NCBI GenBank assembly: GCA_037833965.1
Contig: AP031352.1
Span: 15,604,501-15,668,500 of the forward strand
Length of the DNA stretch: 64,000 nt
DNA from: Marchantia polymorpha subsp. ruderalis
Taxonomy: Eukaryota; Streptophyta; Marchantiopsida; Marchantiales; Marchantiaceae
Direction of reading: 5' to 3'
Positions 36,778 to 47,984 of this stretch are shown here, piece after piece. The first letter of the stretch is position 1; each line of letters starts with the position of its first letter. Made by a program: the position numbers and the translations under genes. The notes below the pieces were generated by a model that was given only the letters and a program-made list of their open reading frames with translations, was not told where the DNA came from and did not search any database.

Positions 36778-39700
36778 CTACTTCATGAGTTGTAGTGCCT
36801 CTCCTCTCCCAACCGCCCTTCGTAGAAGTCCGTCAGCTCCTTGATGAAAAAGTACCTTCTCCATGATCATATAAGGTTGACATCTCTTCACTAATGCATT
36901 TTTCTCCCTTTGATGCATTCCTTGAGGAAACTCTCCTCTAAAGATGAAATCCCAAATTTCCTTGTACTCCTCCGGTACTGTTGTCACCGTGTCCATGACT
37001 AGCAAGTCCTCATCCGGAAAGGTGTCATCTACTGACTGATCTCCTCCATCATCATATGCTCTCGACATCAAATCCGCATTAGCATGCTTCTTTCCAGGTC
37101 TATCCTCAATGGTATAATCAAACTCTGCTAGTAGTAGCTTCCATCTAGCTATCCTCCTTTCAGCATTAGGCTTGTTGAAAATGTATTTCAAAGCCTTATG
37201 ATCAGTCACTATAGTGAATCTCCCATCCAACAAATAATGTCGAAACTTCTTAAGTGAGAAGATTACAGCTAAGGCCTCTCTCTCTGTCACTGAGTAGTTC
37301 TTCTCTGCTTGAACCATTTGTCTACTAGCATAGGCAATTGGTTGATCATGCTTTTCATCATCTAATTGACTCAAGGTGCATCCTACAGCAATATTCGATG
37401 CAACTGTGTAGAGAATGAAAGGTTTACCCCAATCCGGTTTCGCCAAAATTGGAGCCGTCACCAACGCCTTCTTGAGAACTTCGAACGCCGTCTTTGCAGC
37501 TTCATCCTTGAAAATGAGTTTGTACTCCACTCCCTTCTTCATGTAATTCGTCAAGGCATGAGCTTTGTTGGAGAAGGACAAGATGAACCGTCGATAGTAC
37601 CCCACCATACCAAGGAATTGCCTCAACTTGGTTAAAGTCGCCGGAAAGGGTAACTCAATGATCCGTGTCACCTTCTCTAGATCCACCGCTATACCATTCT
37701 TGGAGATGATATGCCCCAACAATAGGCCTTCCTCACATCCAAAAATGCATTTTTCTGGATTGAGTGAAGCCTTAGCTTCCTCCAGCCGTTGAAGTATTTT
37801 GATCAAATGATCAAAATGATCCGCTTTCCTCCCGTAAACACAAAAATCATCTATGAAATCCCTTACAAACTTTCCAATGAAAGGTTCAAACACTCTATTC
37901 ATGAACCTTTGAAAAGTGGCAGGAGCATTACATAGACCAAACGGCATCACTCTAAAAGCGAAGGTTCCCCATGGAGTGGTAAAAGTTGTTTTGAGTTGGT
38001 CTTCTAAGGCAATTTGGATTTGGTTATAGCCACTAAAACCATCTCCAAAACTATACCACTCATGGCCAGCACCCTCCTCTAGAATCTCATCTATGAAAGG
38101 CAAGGGATAGTAGTCTTTCTTTGTGACAGCATTCAACTTTTTGTAATCTACGCACACTCGTAGCTTACCATTCTTCTTCTTCACTATCACAATTGGAGAC
38201 ACCCATTCAGAATTTTCTACCTCGTAGATGAAGCCAGCCTCCTTGAGCTTGTCGATCTCCTTCTTCACCACAAGAGCCGTAGGTGGATTTATTCGGCGTT
38301 GCTTTTGCCGAATAGGACGAGCTTTCTCCTCCAACTCGATGCGATGAGTCTCCAACGTCACATGCTTAAGATCCTTGTAACTAAAGGCAAAAACATGAAT
38401 ATATTTGCGAAATATATCCAAAAACTTTGCCTTTTCCTCCTTGGTAACCTTGGGACCAAACCTGAGAGTGGACAGTCGTCGACACACCTCCTCTTCGCTC
38501 ATCTCCACTTTGTCATGATCTTTCTTCACTCTAGGCCTAGGCAACAACTCCATGGCAGCAATGACTTGTACTTGAACATTATCATCAGAAGAGTACTCCG
38601 ATGATGTTTCTTGATCAGAAGTTGAGATGTCTGTGTCAACTTCTGAAAAGCTACCACTCTCTTCACTCTCAGATTCCCAATACTCGTCAGTTGGTCTATC
38701 TGAGTCAGTGGTGGATTCCCCTCCTCTTGTCAAAGGAACCTTAACTCGATGGTTCTTTGGGCCTATCCTCAAATAGCCCTTGTGCCATCGGTCCGTAGTC
38801 CTTACCGCCCTCAACCAAGGACGTCCCAACAGCAAGTCGTAGCTAGCTTCCTTGAGAATTTGGAAGGAAAGCAAAGTTTGCACTCCCCTCACACAAACCA
38901 CAACTTTGTCTACCACCCCCAGTGGTCTTACCTTCTGTTTGTTGGCCATACCAACAATTATGCTAGAAGATCTAGAAGGTTGCATACCCAACTTCTGCAT
39001 CAACCTCTCAGACATGGCATTCACAGCCGATCCACCATCAACCAACACATCTGATACATCATGTCCATTGATCCTCACTTCGATCTTTGAAGCATGTGTA
39101 CATACCTCCGAAGCAGCCGCATCCACCACCCCAACTCCCACATTGGTCATGTGAGCCTTCCCCTTAGATTTCCGCTTCTTGGTCCTTGTGGAGATAAGAC
39201 CTCCTCTTAACTCCTTCCGAATGGTTGGATTCAAGGCAATCAGCTGACCAACTGTTATATTGGCCTTCTGATTTCCTACATCCTCCACCACGTCATACTT
39301 AGCTTGAGAAGATGAAATGGAAAAATCATCCATGCCCAACTTCTTCCTTGATACTCTTGGTTGATTCACTCCACTTGACCGTGTACTTCGACTTGGCGTG
39401 TCCTCCATGAAAATCGACTCGTCCGCAAATCGAGCACGCTTCTTCTCATGAGCAAGGATATCCACTTTCGATTTCGAGCTCTCCCCTTTCTCAAAAGTGC
39501 ATTGATGACGGAATACATCAATGGATGCTACTCCCTTATCCTTGGCTTGTTGCGTGGCCGGTGCATTGTTGTTGTGCCGAACTCCATCATGTTGTCGAGG
39601 GTTAGGACAATTCCTCTGAAAATGAGGACCTCCACAAAAAAAGCAAGAAACCGCAAAGTTTCCTGAAGGTGGATTTCCTCTTGGAGGATAATTTCCATAC

Positions 39701-40449
39701 CCCCTAGAGCCTCCTCCTACGTTCTGATTCCTCTTCTCCCTCAACTGTACTACATTGATCTTGAGATCTGCTAGAGTCTCCGTGATAGATTTCAACTCAT
39801 TTTGAAAATCCACACTAGGATTCGCTATCGTGGATGAAGTAGAAGGGTTTGAAACAATGGACCTTCCTACAACCGGTGGAGCTACTTCTCTAGCCACCAA
39901 GCTAGAATCATCATCTTCTAAGCTCTCCTCCATTCTAATAGCAATTCGAATGGCTTCAGCCTTAGAAGAGGGCTTCTCGTATCTCACCTTACTTCGAATC
40001 TCAGGTCTCAAACCTCCAACGAAGTTCTTCATGAGCATCGCCCTTATCCCCACCATTGTAGCATCCACTTCGTCTCCGCCCTTCCTCAACACCACGTGGA
40101 ATCTAGATTCCAACTTCTCGGTTCTCTCCACATAGGTCCTCACCTTCTCGTTCTCTCCTTGTTTCAAGAAGGTGACCTCACACATCAACTTTTCATAACT
40201 TTCACTGGGAAGAATGTTTTTGATCAGGTTCTCCGTTAATGTCTCCCACGTGTCGTCCTCTGAATGCTCCCTATTGTACTCCTTGTACCACTTGAGAGCA
40301 GAATCCTCCAAGAAATCCGGCAAAAGCATAGCCCACTCGTCTTTCTTCCTCTCATTGTTTCCTATGCAAGCCCTCTTGAATTCCCTAACAAAAGCTTCTA
40401 CATCCTCATTCTCCCTCCCATAAAATACCGGAAGCTTCCCCATTTCCAA
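36778..40449 (-). CDS. gag-protease-RT-RNase H region of the outer Ty3/gypsy element
   Basis: One open frame of 1,223 residues. It has a capsid-type gag domain (about 1-200), a zinc knuckle CFFC...H...C (about 269-281), and an aspartic protease region around VLVDGGSAVN (about 470). The reverse transcriptase has the LRVCVDYKKLN and FIDDF motifs, and RNase H has TDHKAL (about 1050). The order is that of Ty3/gypsy pol. The frame ends soon after the RNase H region, before the integrase, where the inner element has inserted. Confidence 0.9.
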   Translation of the reverse strand: MEMGKLPVFYGRENEDVEAFVREFKRACIGNNERKKDEWAMLLPDFLEDSALKWYKEYNREHSEDDTWETLTENLIKNILPSESYEKLMCEVTFLKQGENEKVRTYVERTEKLESRFHVVLRKGGDEVDATMVGIRAMLMKNFVGGLRPEIRSKVRYEKPSSKAEAIRIAIRMEESLEDDDSSLVAREVAPPVVGRSIVSNPSTSSTIANPSVDFQNELKSITETLADLKINVVQLREKRNQNVGGGSRGYGNYPPRGNPPSGNFAVSCFFCGGPHFQRNCPNPRQHDGVRHNNNAPATQQAKDKGVASIDVFRHQCTFEKGESSKSKVDILAHEKKRARFADESIFMEDTPSRSTRSSGVNQPRVSRKKLGMDDFSISSSQAKYDVVEDVGNQKANITVGQLIALNPTIRKELRGGLISTRTKKRKSKGKAHMTNVGVGVVDAAASEVCTHASKIEVRINGHDVSDVLVDGGSAVNAMSERLMQKLGMQPSRSSSIIVGMANKQKVRPLGVVDKVVVCVRGVQTLLSFQILKEASYDLLLGRPWLRAVRTTDRWHKGYLRIGPKNHRVKVPLTRGGESTTDSDRPTDEYWESESEESGSFSEVDTDISTSDQETSSEYSSDDNVQVQVIAAMELLPRPRVKKDHDKVEMSEEEVCRRLSTLRFGPKVTKEEKAKFLDIFRKYIHVFAFSYKDLKHVTLETHRIELEEKARPIRQKQRRINPPTALVVKKEIDKLKEAGFIYEVENSEWVSPIVIVKKKNGKLRVCVDYKKLNAVTKKDYYPLPFIDEILEEGAGHEWYSFGDGFSGYNQIQIALEDQLKTTFTTPWGTFAFRVMPFGLCNAPATFQRFMNRVFEPFIGKFVRDFIDDFCVYGRKADHFDHLIKILQRLEEAKASLNPEKCIFGCEEGLLLGHIISKNGIAVDLEKVTRIIELPFPATLTKLRQFLGMVGYYRRFILSFSNKAHALTNYMKKGVEYKLIFKDEAAKTAFEVLKKALVTAPILAKPDWGKPFILYTVASNIAVGCTLSQLDDEKHDQPIAYASRQMVQAEKNYSVTEREALAVIFSLKKFRHYLLDGRFTIVTDHKALKYIFNKPNAERRIARWKLLLAEFDYTIEDRPGKKHANADLMSRAYDDGGDQSVDDTFPDEDLLVMDTVTTVPEEYKEIWDFIFRGEFPQGMHQREKNALVKRCQPYMIMEKVLFHQGADGLLRRAVGRGEALQLMK

Positions 40450-40664
40450 CTAATTTTTTTTTTTTTTCTATTCTATTGGAAATTTATATGGGGCTTCTTA
40501 ATACAAAATAAACAACACTAACTCCATACTCGAGTAATTCATCAAAGGAAACACAAAAGGAATTGGTTGTTCCAAGATAGCCAAAGCTCTCTCCTCTCCT
40601 AGGCATACGATGAGTCTTACCCTCATCATCATCTTCTCCATCATTCGAATGATGATCTCCATCT

Positions 40665-41108
40665 TCAGTTGGAGCTTGAGCCCGCTGAGGTCACTTTCTC
40701 TGTTTCAGCACTTAGCTTGCCGTCAAACCCTTCCACAAGTGATTCCAGAAGTGCCTTCACTCCGCTGCATTCGTGTCCCGCTGGTAGCCCAATCATTCCG
40801 CAATTGTCACAGAAGGTCGCGCTTTGGGATTCATGTGGCGATGATGGTCCCAAGTGAAGTTTCAAATCTCCCAAGTTCCTATTGCTCCTAAATCTTCTAT
40901 CTTTGTTCCGCAGGGAACAATTGACAACCTTATGGCCCTCCTCTCCACAATAAAAACAAGTTTCACGTTTGACTCTTGGAGATTGACTCACTACTCTTTC
41001 TTCAAACTCCACCTTGAATTCTCTTGTATTGGAGTCTAAAGACACTATAACATCCAAGCCTTGAGGTACTTTGGATAACCTAACCTTCCAATCTTCTTGT
41101 TCACTCAT
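40665..41108 (-). CDS. Extra zinc-knuckle ORF in the leader of the outer Ty3/gypsy element
   Basis: A 147-residue open frame lies between the 5' LTR and gag. It contains a CCHC knuckle (CFYCGEEGHKVVNC) and a second Cys/His cluster (CDNCGMIGLPAGHEC). Zinc knuckles bind single-stranded nucleic acid, and in LTR elements they normally belong to the nucleocapsid end of gag. Here one sits in a separate upstream frame, in addition to a gag knuckle. It may be a captured cellular zinc-knuckle gene or a spare nucleocapsid. It is part of a fossil element, and its role is unknown. Confidence 0.6.
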   Translation of the reverse strand: MSEQEDWKVRLSKVPQGLDVIVSLDSNTREFKVEFEERVVSQSPRVKRETCFYCGEEGHKVVNCSLRNKDRRFRSNRNLGDLKLHLGPSSPHESQSATFCDNCGMIGLPAGHECSGVKALLESLVEGFDGKLSAETEKVTSAGSSSN

Positions 41109-41786
41109 TTTCCCATAAGGTAGAAACCACTCAAAAGACCTCTCCCAGAAACGCTATCTACTTGACGAAAATTGTGAATAAAGAAATCAAAAACTTTTGC
41201 TTTGTTATCTTGCTTTTGTACCCCCTCAACTTCAAATCAACATAACTTCGTCTCTAGACGTGATCTCTCAGTGAAATTTTGACTTGAACGTAGCTTATCT
41301 TCCAATACACACTCGTACGAAGTTTCAAATCCTAACTTGAAATACAGAAAAATTAATCAACTCTGTACAAACTTTCCAGAGAGCAGACTTTTGATACCCG
41401 TGAAAACCCACTCAACTTCTAACTCTCATATCTTTCTGTTAACACATGATCTGGACCTGACACAAAAACGTAAATGTTCTCTATCTTCCATTCTAAAATC
41501 AGTAAAAACTTTGAAAAATACCTTCAAAAATATTTTTTCGGTGTCTAAGATCACTTTTCTCTCAAAAAGACCTATTTACGTGTACAAAACGTACAAAATC
41601 ACTTCTAGGCTATCATATGAGACTATTGGATAAACAAAGGGATTTTCGCTCTCAAGCACACTCTCCGCTCTTTCATTCCCCAATGTTAACACCAAGTGAT
41701 CCCTCATGGATACTTTCTCTCTAGCTAGAAATCGAATCCTAAACATTCCGCCTTCTAGATTGAGGTCCCGGCAACGGAACCAAAAA

Positions 41787-42645
41787 TGCAACCTCCGGGC
41801 TGACTCTCACTAAGGTCTACCTCTGATGGCTTTGTGGTAGCGCATCATGGTTCTAGAAGACTAGGATTCATACTCTCACTCATGTCACAAACACCTTCTC
41901 TCACAAACTCTCATGTATCACTCCAACTCACACACAAACTCTCCTCACATCACCCTCTTCACATAAACGCAAACACACGTCGATACTCCAAGATACTCAA
42001 AAACTTCACTCCTTCATTACTGAAACAAGTCCTCACACATGACTCTCCAAACTTGCTTGAGAGGTGCTACTCTACCTCTCTATTTATACTACTTGAGAAG
42101 TTACCATAGTAACATGTGGTAATTTCTCCTAACTTACTTTTACCTAGGTAAGTTTGACTAACCTTCTCTGCGGGGCAACATGCCATTGGCCTACCTAAAC
42201 CTTCTAGAAGCTTCCGGAATCCAAGGTTGAGGTGGCGACATGCCATTGGAAGCTTTTAAACTTCTACAAGCTTCCTAGCCACTAAGTCAACATTAGACTT
42301 AGTCTAGCCAATCATCTTTCATACATTTAGTCAAACCAATCAAATCCAAGCTTCTAGTCAAATATCTAATCACTTGGAATCTAGAACTTTTGTATAAGAC
42401 AAAATAGAAGTGCTCACTCCTTGTAAAAGACAAAATAGAAGTGCTCACTCCATTCTTCTAGAACTCCGCTAATTATTCCGCCAACTATAGACATTGTAGC
42501 TAAACTTAGTCATAACTAGATAAACTTAGTTATAACTAACTAGTTTAGTCATAACTAGCTAGTCTTAGCTATGCCTTGGCTAATCATCCTTATTTCCTTG
42601 ACCACTTCTAAGATTTAGTACATATATGCAACACCCGGTCTTACA
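41787..42645 (-). repeat. 5' LTR of the outer Ty3/gypsy element
   Basis: 859 bp. The primer binding site abuts it on the internal side (about 41767-41785). Nearly identical to 28878-29736. Confidence 0.93.
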
Positions 42646-42814
42646 GCTCACAGTGGTGATAGTGAATACTTTCTGTCATCGAAAGGCATGCAGCAAAAAA
42701 ATTTGATGCTCTGATGATTCTCTCACATTATATTTTCACCTTGTGGCAGGTCACTAACTTCAATCCCGGTGCTTGATCCGAGTCTGCGGGAGCAAGCATT
42801 CAAACCGATGTTTA
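42646..42814 (+). mobile_element. Unclassified insert in the LINE, right part
   Basis: Continues the non-LINE sequence interrupted by the outer Ty3/gypsy element; the GCTC duplication marks the join. A TGTGGCAG splice-acceptor-like site is followed by a short frame reading SIPVLDPSLREQAFKPMF, which resembles cellular coding sequence that I cannot name. LINE sequence resumes at about 42815. Confidence 0.4.
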
Positions 42815-45430
42815 ATATGGCCGATAACGTTGTATGTTGGGCGGAAACCGGCTTGCACTCGTGATCTATTCTAAAACCTCTCTGTCAAAGTATTCAACAT
42901 TGATTCCAACTACTTCTCAAAGAACTTTGCAAAAACACTTTTCACCATGATAGTTCGGTAGTTCGTCACCACGTCTTTGCTTCCGGATTTATGGATATGA
43001 ATAATCTTTCGTAATGAACAAGTTTGAGGAAAATTGTAGACAAAAGCATATTCTAAAGATTTGATAGGGAATGATAGAATACTGTCTCTTCCCTACTTGA
43101 GAAGCTCAACAAACAAGCCATCCGAATCTTCACTTTTGCCGTTTGCTACACTTCTAAGTACGGTCTTCACCTCCTCTTCAAAGAACAAACAAGGTGCTGC
43201 TACGCATTTTGGCATAGATCTAGCTTCCGGAAAGAAATAAAGCTTTTCAGAAAAAGCTAACAAAGATTCTGGTTCTACAGAAGATTTTGCAATTGGTATC
43301 GCTAATCTTCTCCAAAAAGATTTAGGATCTTGCATAAGCTTATTAGTCAGAGATTCTTGTTTTTGTCTCAAGAAAGCTATTTTATTGGACTTCATCATCT
43401 GTTTGTACATCTTTGTAAAAAAAAAGCGGTTTTGAGGATCCGAAGATCTATCAACTGCTCTTGCCCTTGGTAGCTTGCAATCAGATGCGACCCACTCATT
43501 ACAAGGTAGTACTCTAGTCTTTTGATTGCTATGTCGTAGAAAGAACTTAGACGCACAGTTTTTGAATAGTTTTATGAATTGCAAACTAGCTGCATGTGGA
43601 TCTTGGCTCCAATCAGTGTTTTTCAAAAGATCTTGTAAATGTGTAGCATACAAAATCTTTCTTAGAAGATAGTAGGCGGAAAGTGTGAAAAGATAGAACA
43701 TGTTTGTTGATCGGGGTAGTAATAGTTTTTGACATTGACAAAGTAAACATGAGAGTTGCATGATCAGACTCGAGTTGAGGGATACTTCTCTTATCTTCAC
43801 TTTGAAAGTGAAGATAAGAGAAGTATTGAATGAGGAGGATAAAAGCAATCTACCGTGCTAGCACCGTAAGAGGAGAAACATGTATTGTAATGAGAGTTGG
43901 GAAAGCAAAAGATGCCATTAAGGACTTTCAGGTTACAAATGACTCCAAGGAAAAGTATCGGATGTGACTCTGGACCATTGATTATCGTCAATTTTTTCCA
44001 AAGGTGAAGAGATTAGAGAGCTACAAAATTGAGTGAACTGAGTAGAACGTATGCAAGCATTGAAGTCCCCAGCTAGAAATACATCTACTCTTCTCGGATA
44101 TTTGAGTACATCTCTAATAAGTCTATGAAATGGTTAGCTACGGCTGTAGAAATGTGTGGAATAGATTGGCATGGCTAATGGCGCAAATTTACAGATTGCT
44201 AGATAGCAATGAGATTCTCCAAGCATAAGACGTAACCATTGGTACTGACCGCCAATATCACGATCTTCTAAATGAATGACAGATAAAAGTTTGGATATGA
44301 TGAAAGTGGCAATAACTCCATGTACTCTTCCTGCGTGTTGTCTTCTCTGGTTCCATGTTGACCCCACCAAAGTGAATCCTTGCAGCTCAACTATGGTGTT
44401 GCTTTCATATTCCCAAGTCTCCACAATGTTGATGATCTCTTCCTTCTCTGAGATAGAATCGGCACTCATATACTTTGAAGGTGACAATCCTCAAATATTT
44501 CACACCAACACCCTCAACTCCCTGAACTGCTATGTAGATGATTCTCTTCTTTTCTGTGTGACAATTGCTCTTCCATCGCGTAAATAAGCAACAAAACCTA
44601 ACAATTGAGCATCCTTGACCTTCCTAAGTTTTTTTCTTCTAGCTTCTACCTGCAATGGAGTAAGGTCGGGATCCAACCATATTTTCTGTCCTTTGACGAT
44701 AGATTTGTTGGTCATGGCAGTATCACGTTGAGACTGATTGACAAACTTGACTATGATGGCCTGTGGTTTTGTGCTGGTTTTTCCAATCCGAAAAGCCTAA
44801 GCTAGATCTGGACTGTGAACATGTAGTGTATCAACTCAGAATTTAGTGACAACACTCTTCACATATTCATCTTCTGTTTCTAGTAAACCAGATATCCTGA
44901 CATTATTCATACGAGAATATTGGTTTGCATTTTCTACCTCTTGATCTTGGAAGAAGGAGATATGCGCAACCTTAGTAGCCTCAACATATTACTTGAGTTT
45001 CAAATCTATGGTGTTTACTACTTTGTGTAATCTTGGGCTGCTAGGAACAGTAGCTAGTGATCTGGTTTTAGTCTGAACATCAATGAGGGTTTCAGAAATA
45101 TGAAGTGTCACACTAGAGTTCTCCTGAAATTTTAATCTCATTGCTTCCTGCGAGGCTTTCAACAGTCGTATATCAGTATGAGCGAGAGTGAGATGTACTA
45201 TTTGTACCTTAAATTCTTGACAAAGTTTGTCAAGGTCGTTCAAGATGGTTTGAACCAGCTTGAGTATTTTCTTTTGAGATGTCATCGTCGTTGTCTCCTC
45301 CTTTCCGCTCGCCAATTTCCAAGAAACATCACGAAACGAGCTTACGAAAAACACATAGATCTGTTGTTCTTGTCGACCACCTCCAACCGACCTTATACTA
45401 ACCCTAATTTAAATTTCATTGAGATGTTTC
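42815..45430 (-). mobile_element. L1-like LINE, 5' half (ORF1, endonuclease, start of RT)
   Basis: Minus-strand order is as in plant L1-type LINEs. ORF1 (about 45,400-44,530) has a helical coiled N part, then NNVRISGLL and QKIWLDPDLTPLQ, the RNA-binding ORF1p-like region. The APE-type endonuclease follows (44,490-43,950, with GDFNACI and GQYQWLRL). The linker with VANGKSEDSDGLFVELLK is at about 43,100, and then the RT start (IHKSG, NYRTIMV, QAGFRPTYN). Several stops and shifts make it dead. A 45-bp perfect palindrome lies inside (43782-43826). The remainder of RT appears at 25.8-27.4 kb on the same strand. Confidence 0.85.
43782..43826. repeat. 45-bp perfect palindrome in the LINE
   Basis: Two 22-bp arms (43782-43803 and 43805-43826) are exact reverse complements around a single central G (43804). 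Confidence 0.95.
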
Positions 45431-45854
45431 TCTTACATTGAGAAATCGGATCTTGGATTTCTCCTAGAAACTATCAGTGCATACGTCTCACAAAACTATT
45501 CGAGTGTTGTCAATCCCAAGAAACTGTGACATAAGTAGAGTAACTTTCCCTCGGATTGCAGACAATCATACCTTCCATTCTGTCATTGTCATCTTCTGTT
45601 GTTCCTTCCCAATCTCCTTCTTCTATTCAAGTTCACTGACTCTGTCTCTCGCTAAGTGCTTATCGAATTAGATTCTACTGGTTATCAAATCTGCTTTTGC
45701 ACATCTACGTCGCTCTGTTCCTCGCTAAGAATCCCATCCTCGCAAAACCTCTCCGTCGATCTCAATTCATTGTGTGTTATGTATTCTAGCTTATATTCAA
45801 CTACCACACTTTTTGGAGCACTTTGATGTCCAGAAGTAGTCTGAATTTTGGAAT
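45431..45854. other. Spacer between LINE 5' end and an old LTR
   Basis: May include the LINE 5' untranslated region. No gene recognised. Confidence 0.5.
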
Positions 45855-46193
45855 AGACGTCTAAACATACGATGCAGATGGAGTGAATTTTCTCCATTTA
45901 TACATGATTTTTCAACAAGTACAAAAAGATAAAATCTCATGTTCACTATCTATTTAGCATCTAGTGGATCAATAACATGTGAAATATAACTAACAACCAC
46001 ACGGATTGCAGAGATGTGACTTGAAAATGCACACGGATTCATAATATGTTGCTGTCAATCAACACATTTACTCTATACCTATTAAGCACAAGTACTATTT
46101 ACATGACAAATATGAAAGTTTCATTATGATACAAGTGTATCTTCATCTCGCATAACTTCAATTTTAGTTATAATTAGTCAAAAATGTTTACAA
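45855..46193 (-). repeat. Decayed solo LTR related to the inner chromovirus
   Basis: Matches the 420-bp LTR at 30725-31144 in order and orientation: CAACAAGTACAA, then CTAGTGGAT, ACACGGATTGC, AACACATTTACTCT and the end ...GTTTACA. Most differences are C-to-T or G-to-A. No matching internal sequence is seen on either side, so it is a solo or truncated LTR. Much older than the nested copy. Confidence 0.75.
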
Positions 46194-47659
46194 TTTGGGG
46201 AAAAAATAAATAAAGATATGCTTAAAAATTGTATTAAAGAAGTTATTAATGCACAATGATAGGATTGAGAAAAATTAATCACAAAACACTTTTTGAAACT
46301 GAAACTTGTTCCTGATCACTTGTTATTTGCAGATGAGTTTTTTGCTAAACTTCACTCCAAGAAAAAATACTGCTTCTTGGTATAATTGTTACAAGATTAT
46401 CATTCATACTAAAATCATGCTCGGATTTATATTAATATGAATATCAATTCAGTTTCATTCCAAGGATAGAGTATAAATTCAAGATTCAATATTATTACAA
46501 GAAGTTTAATGGAGTTAACATTCTAAATATAGATTCTAAAAATTCTTCATACTAATATCAATTGCATGTACTGAATGTAAAGATTCACACAACCACAATA
46601 CACATAAAAAACATATAAAATAGATATGTAGTTTGTCTTCTTAAGATTTTGCCAATGCCATAGTTCTATTATTTATTACAAGAAAATGTTAATTTTTTTG
46701 AAGTCAAATGGATTATTTTTAAGGAATATTAAAATACTTCAAGAAGATCAAACTTTTGATTCAAAGTTGAGATTTGAGTATAAACTCTATTTACATTAAA
46801 AAAACGTCTTTATCTTTATGAAAGCATCAATAGTTTTTTGAAAAAATAACTTGGAATGTGATAAACGTTTAATGTTCAAATTTTAAATCAAACGGATTTA
46901 AAAAAAAAAAAGACTTGGATGATGTAAGAAACATAGAAAGATGATACAAAGATTAAAAGTAAGATGTGATTCAAAGAAAGTTTTTATAATAGATAATAGA
47001 AGATTTGTCTTAATCATATACACAAATTTTGGATGTGTGATATATTTGTGTGCAGTTTGAGATTAAATAAAGCTATAAGTTAGAATTGTATTCATCTATA
47101 TATCACGCTTCGATACAAATACATGATTGAAGAAAAAATTCATGTGAAACAATTTCAGAAGTAGAAAGCTAGAGAGCGAAGCCGAAAAGGTAAGTAACAA
47201 TTTTCATAAAATTTTCAATAATGTAATCTACAGCAAAACGTAAGGAGGTTCTTGAATAATTCTCATGTACAAACAACATGATGAAGTGGTTCACTATGAT
47301 GAATAAAGAATCAATTACAATAAAAAATGTAAGTGAATTTTTTTGTATGTTTTATGCAATTTATGAGTTTATTCCAAGTTTATTAGTTTTATTTTTTAAT
47401 AAATGATAATTCAAAAAAATATCATTAAATTTTTTTACATTAATCATTGTGTCTTTAAAACTCAATCTTAATAATGCATTGACAAAAATTATTTTCTTGG
47501 ATATTTTTTCCAATATAATGTGCTATAAAAACTTTGCACTTTTTGCACAAGTTTCAAAAGTTAACTTTATTAACAAATTTTCCATATAATATGTGCCTTT
47601 AATCTATTTTGTTTTGATCACTACTTAGCTTTAATTTACAAAGTGTCTATGTTAGATTT
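46194..47659. other. AT-rich intergenic stretch, no gene seen
   Basis: Very AT-rich, short frames only, no recognised repeat or RNA gene. Confidence 0.6.
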
Positions 47660-47975
47660 ATTTTTTAGTCTTACTATATCATTATGTTTAAAATGTTTAC
47701 AAACTTGAAGACATGATTCAAGTAAAATATTGTTAGTTTTTAACTCAAATAAACAACAACACATTAGCAATATATTTGTTTGTTAAGAAAGATTGATTGT
47801 GTTAAATATGATGTTAGTTGAAAATGACACATTAACAATGTGTGTGCTAGTTAAGGTTATCCGCAATATCATCAATCTATTATGAAAGAACTGGATGATG
47901 AAAATGATAGGTTATCTCTTTGTATTTGTTGATAAGATTTATATAAAGTAGAATAAGACCATTATATTCAAAGAT
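47660..47975 (+). repeat. Decayed LTR piece related to the inner chromovirus (plus orientation)
   Basis: Segments such as GTGTGTGCTAGTTAAGGTTATCCGC and the following TTTGTATTTGTTGAT...TTTATATAAAG line up with the reverse complement of the 420-bp LTR, again mainly with transition changes. The left border is uncertain. It probably paired with the 3' end at 48856-49350 as one old element, later reduced and interrupted by a LINE. Confidence 0.65.
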
Positions 47976-47984
47976 AATTAATGT

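Larger units (their letters stand above)
28878..42645 (-). mobile_element. Young Ty3/gypsy LTR retrotransposon (Tat/Athila-like), interrupted by another element
   Basis: Two 859-bp LTRs flank the element. Reading on the minus strand, the 5' LTR is 41787-42645 and the 3' LTR 28878-29736. They differ at only about six positions, so insertion was recent. A 4-bp duplication GCTC lies on both sides (28874-28877, 42646-42649). Next to the 5' LTR is a primer site complementary to a tRNA 3' end (CCCGGCAACGGAACCA on plus), close to the tRNA-Asp type used by Tat/Athila elements. A G-rich tract precedes the 3' LTR. Parts: a small zinc-knuckle frame, gag-protease-RT-RNase H, and integrase. A second Ty3/gypsy element (30725-36636) sits within the integrase zinc-binding region, so this copy is broken by that insertion. 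Apart from it, the reading frames look largely open. Without the insert it is about 7.85 kb. Confidence 0.92.

Noticed and set aside
28878-42645. Plus-strand frames across the LTR elements (for example 37366-37635, 38749-39154, 34443-34832)
   Set aside because: They are antisense shadows of the minus-strand gag and pol frames.
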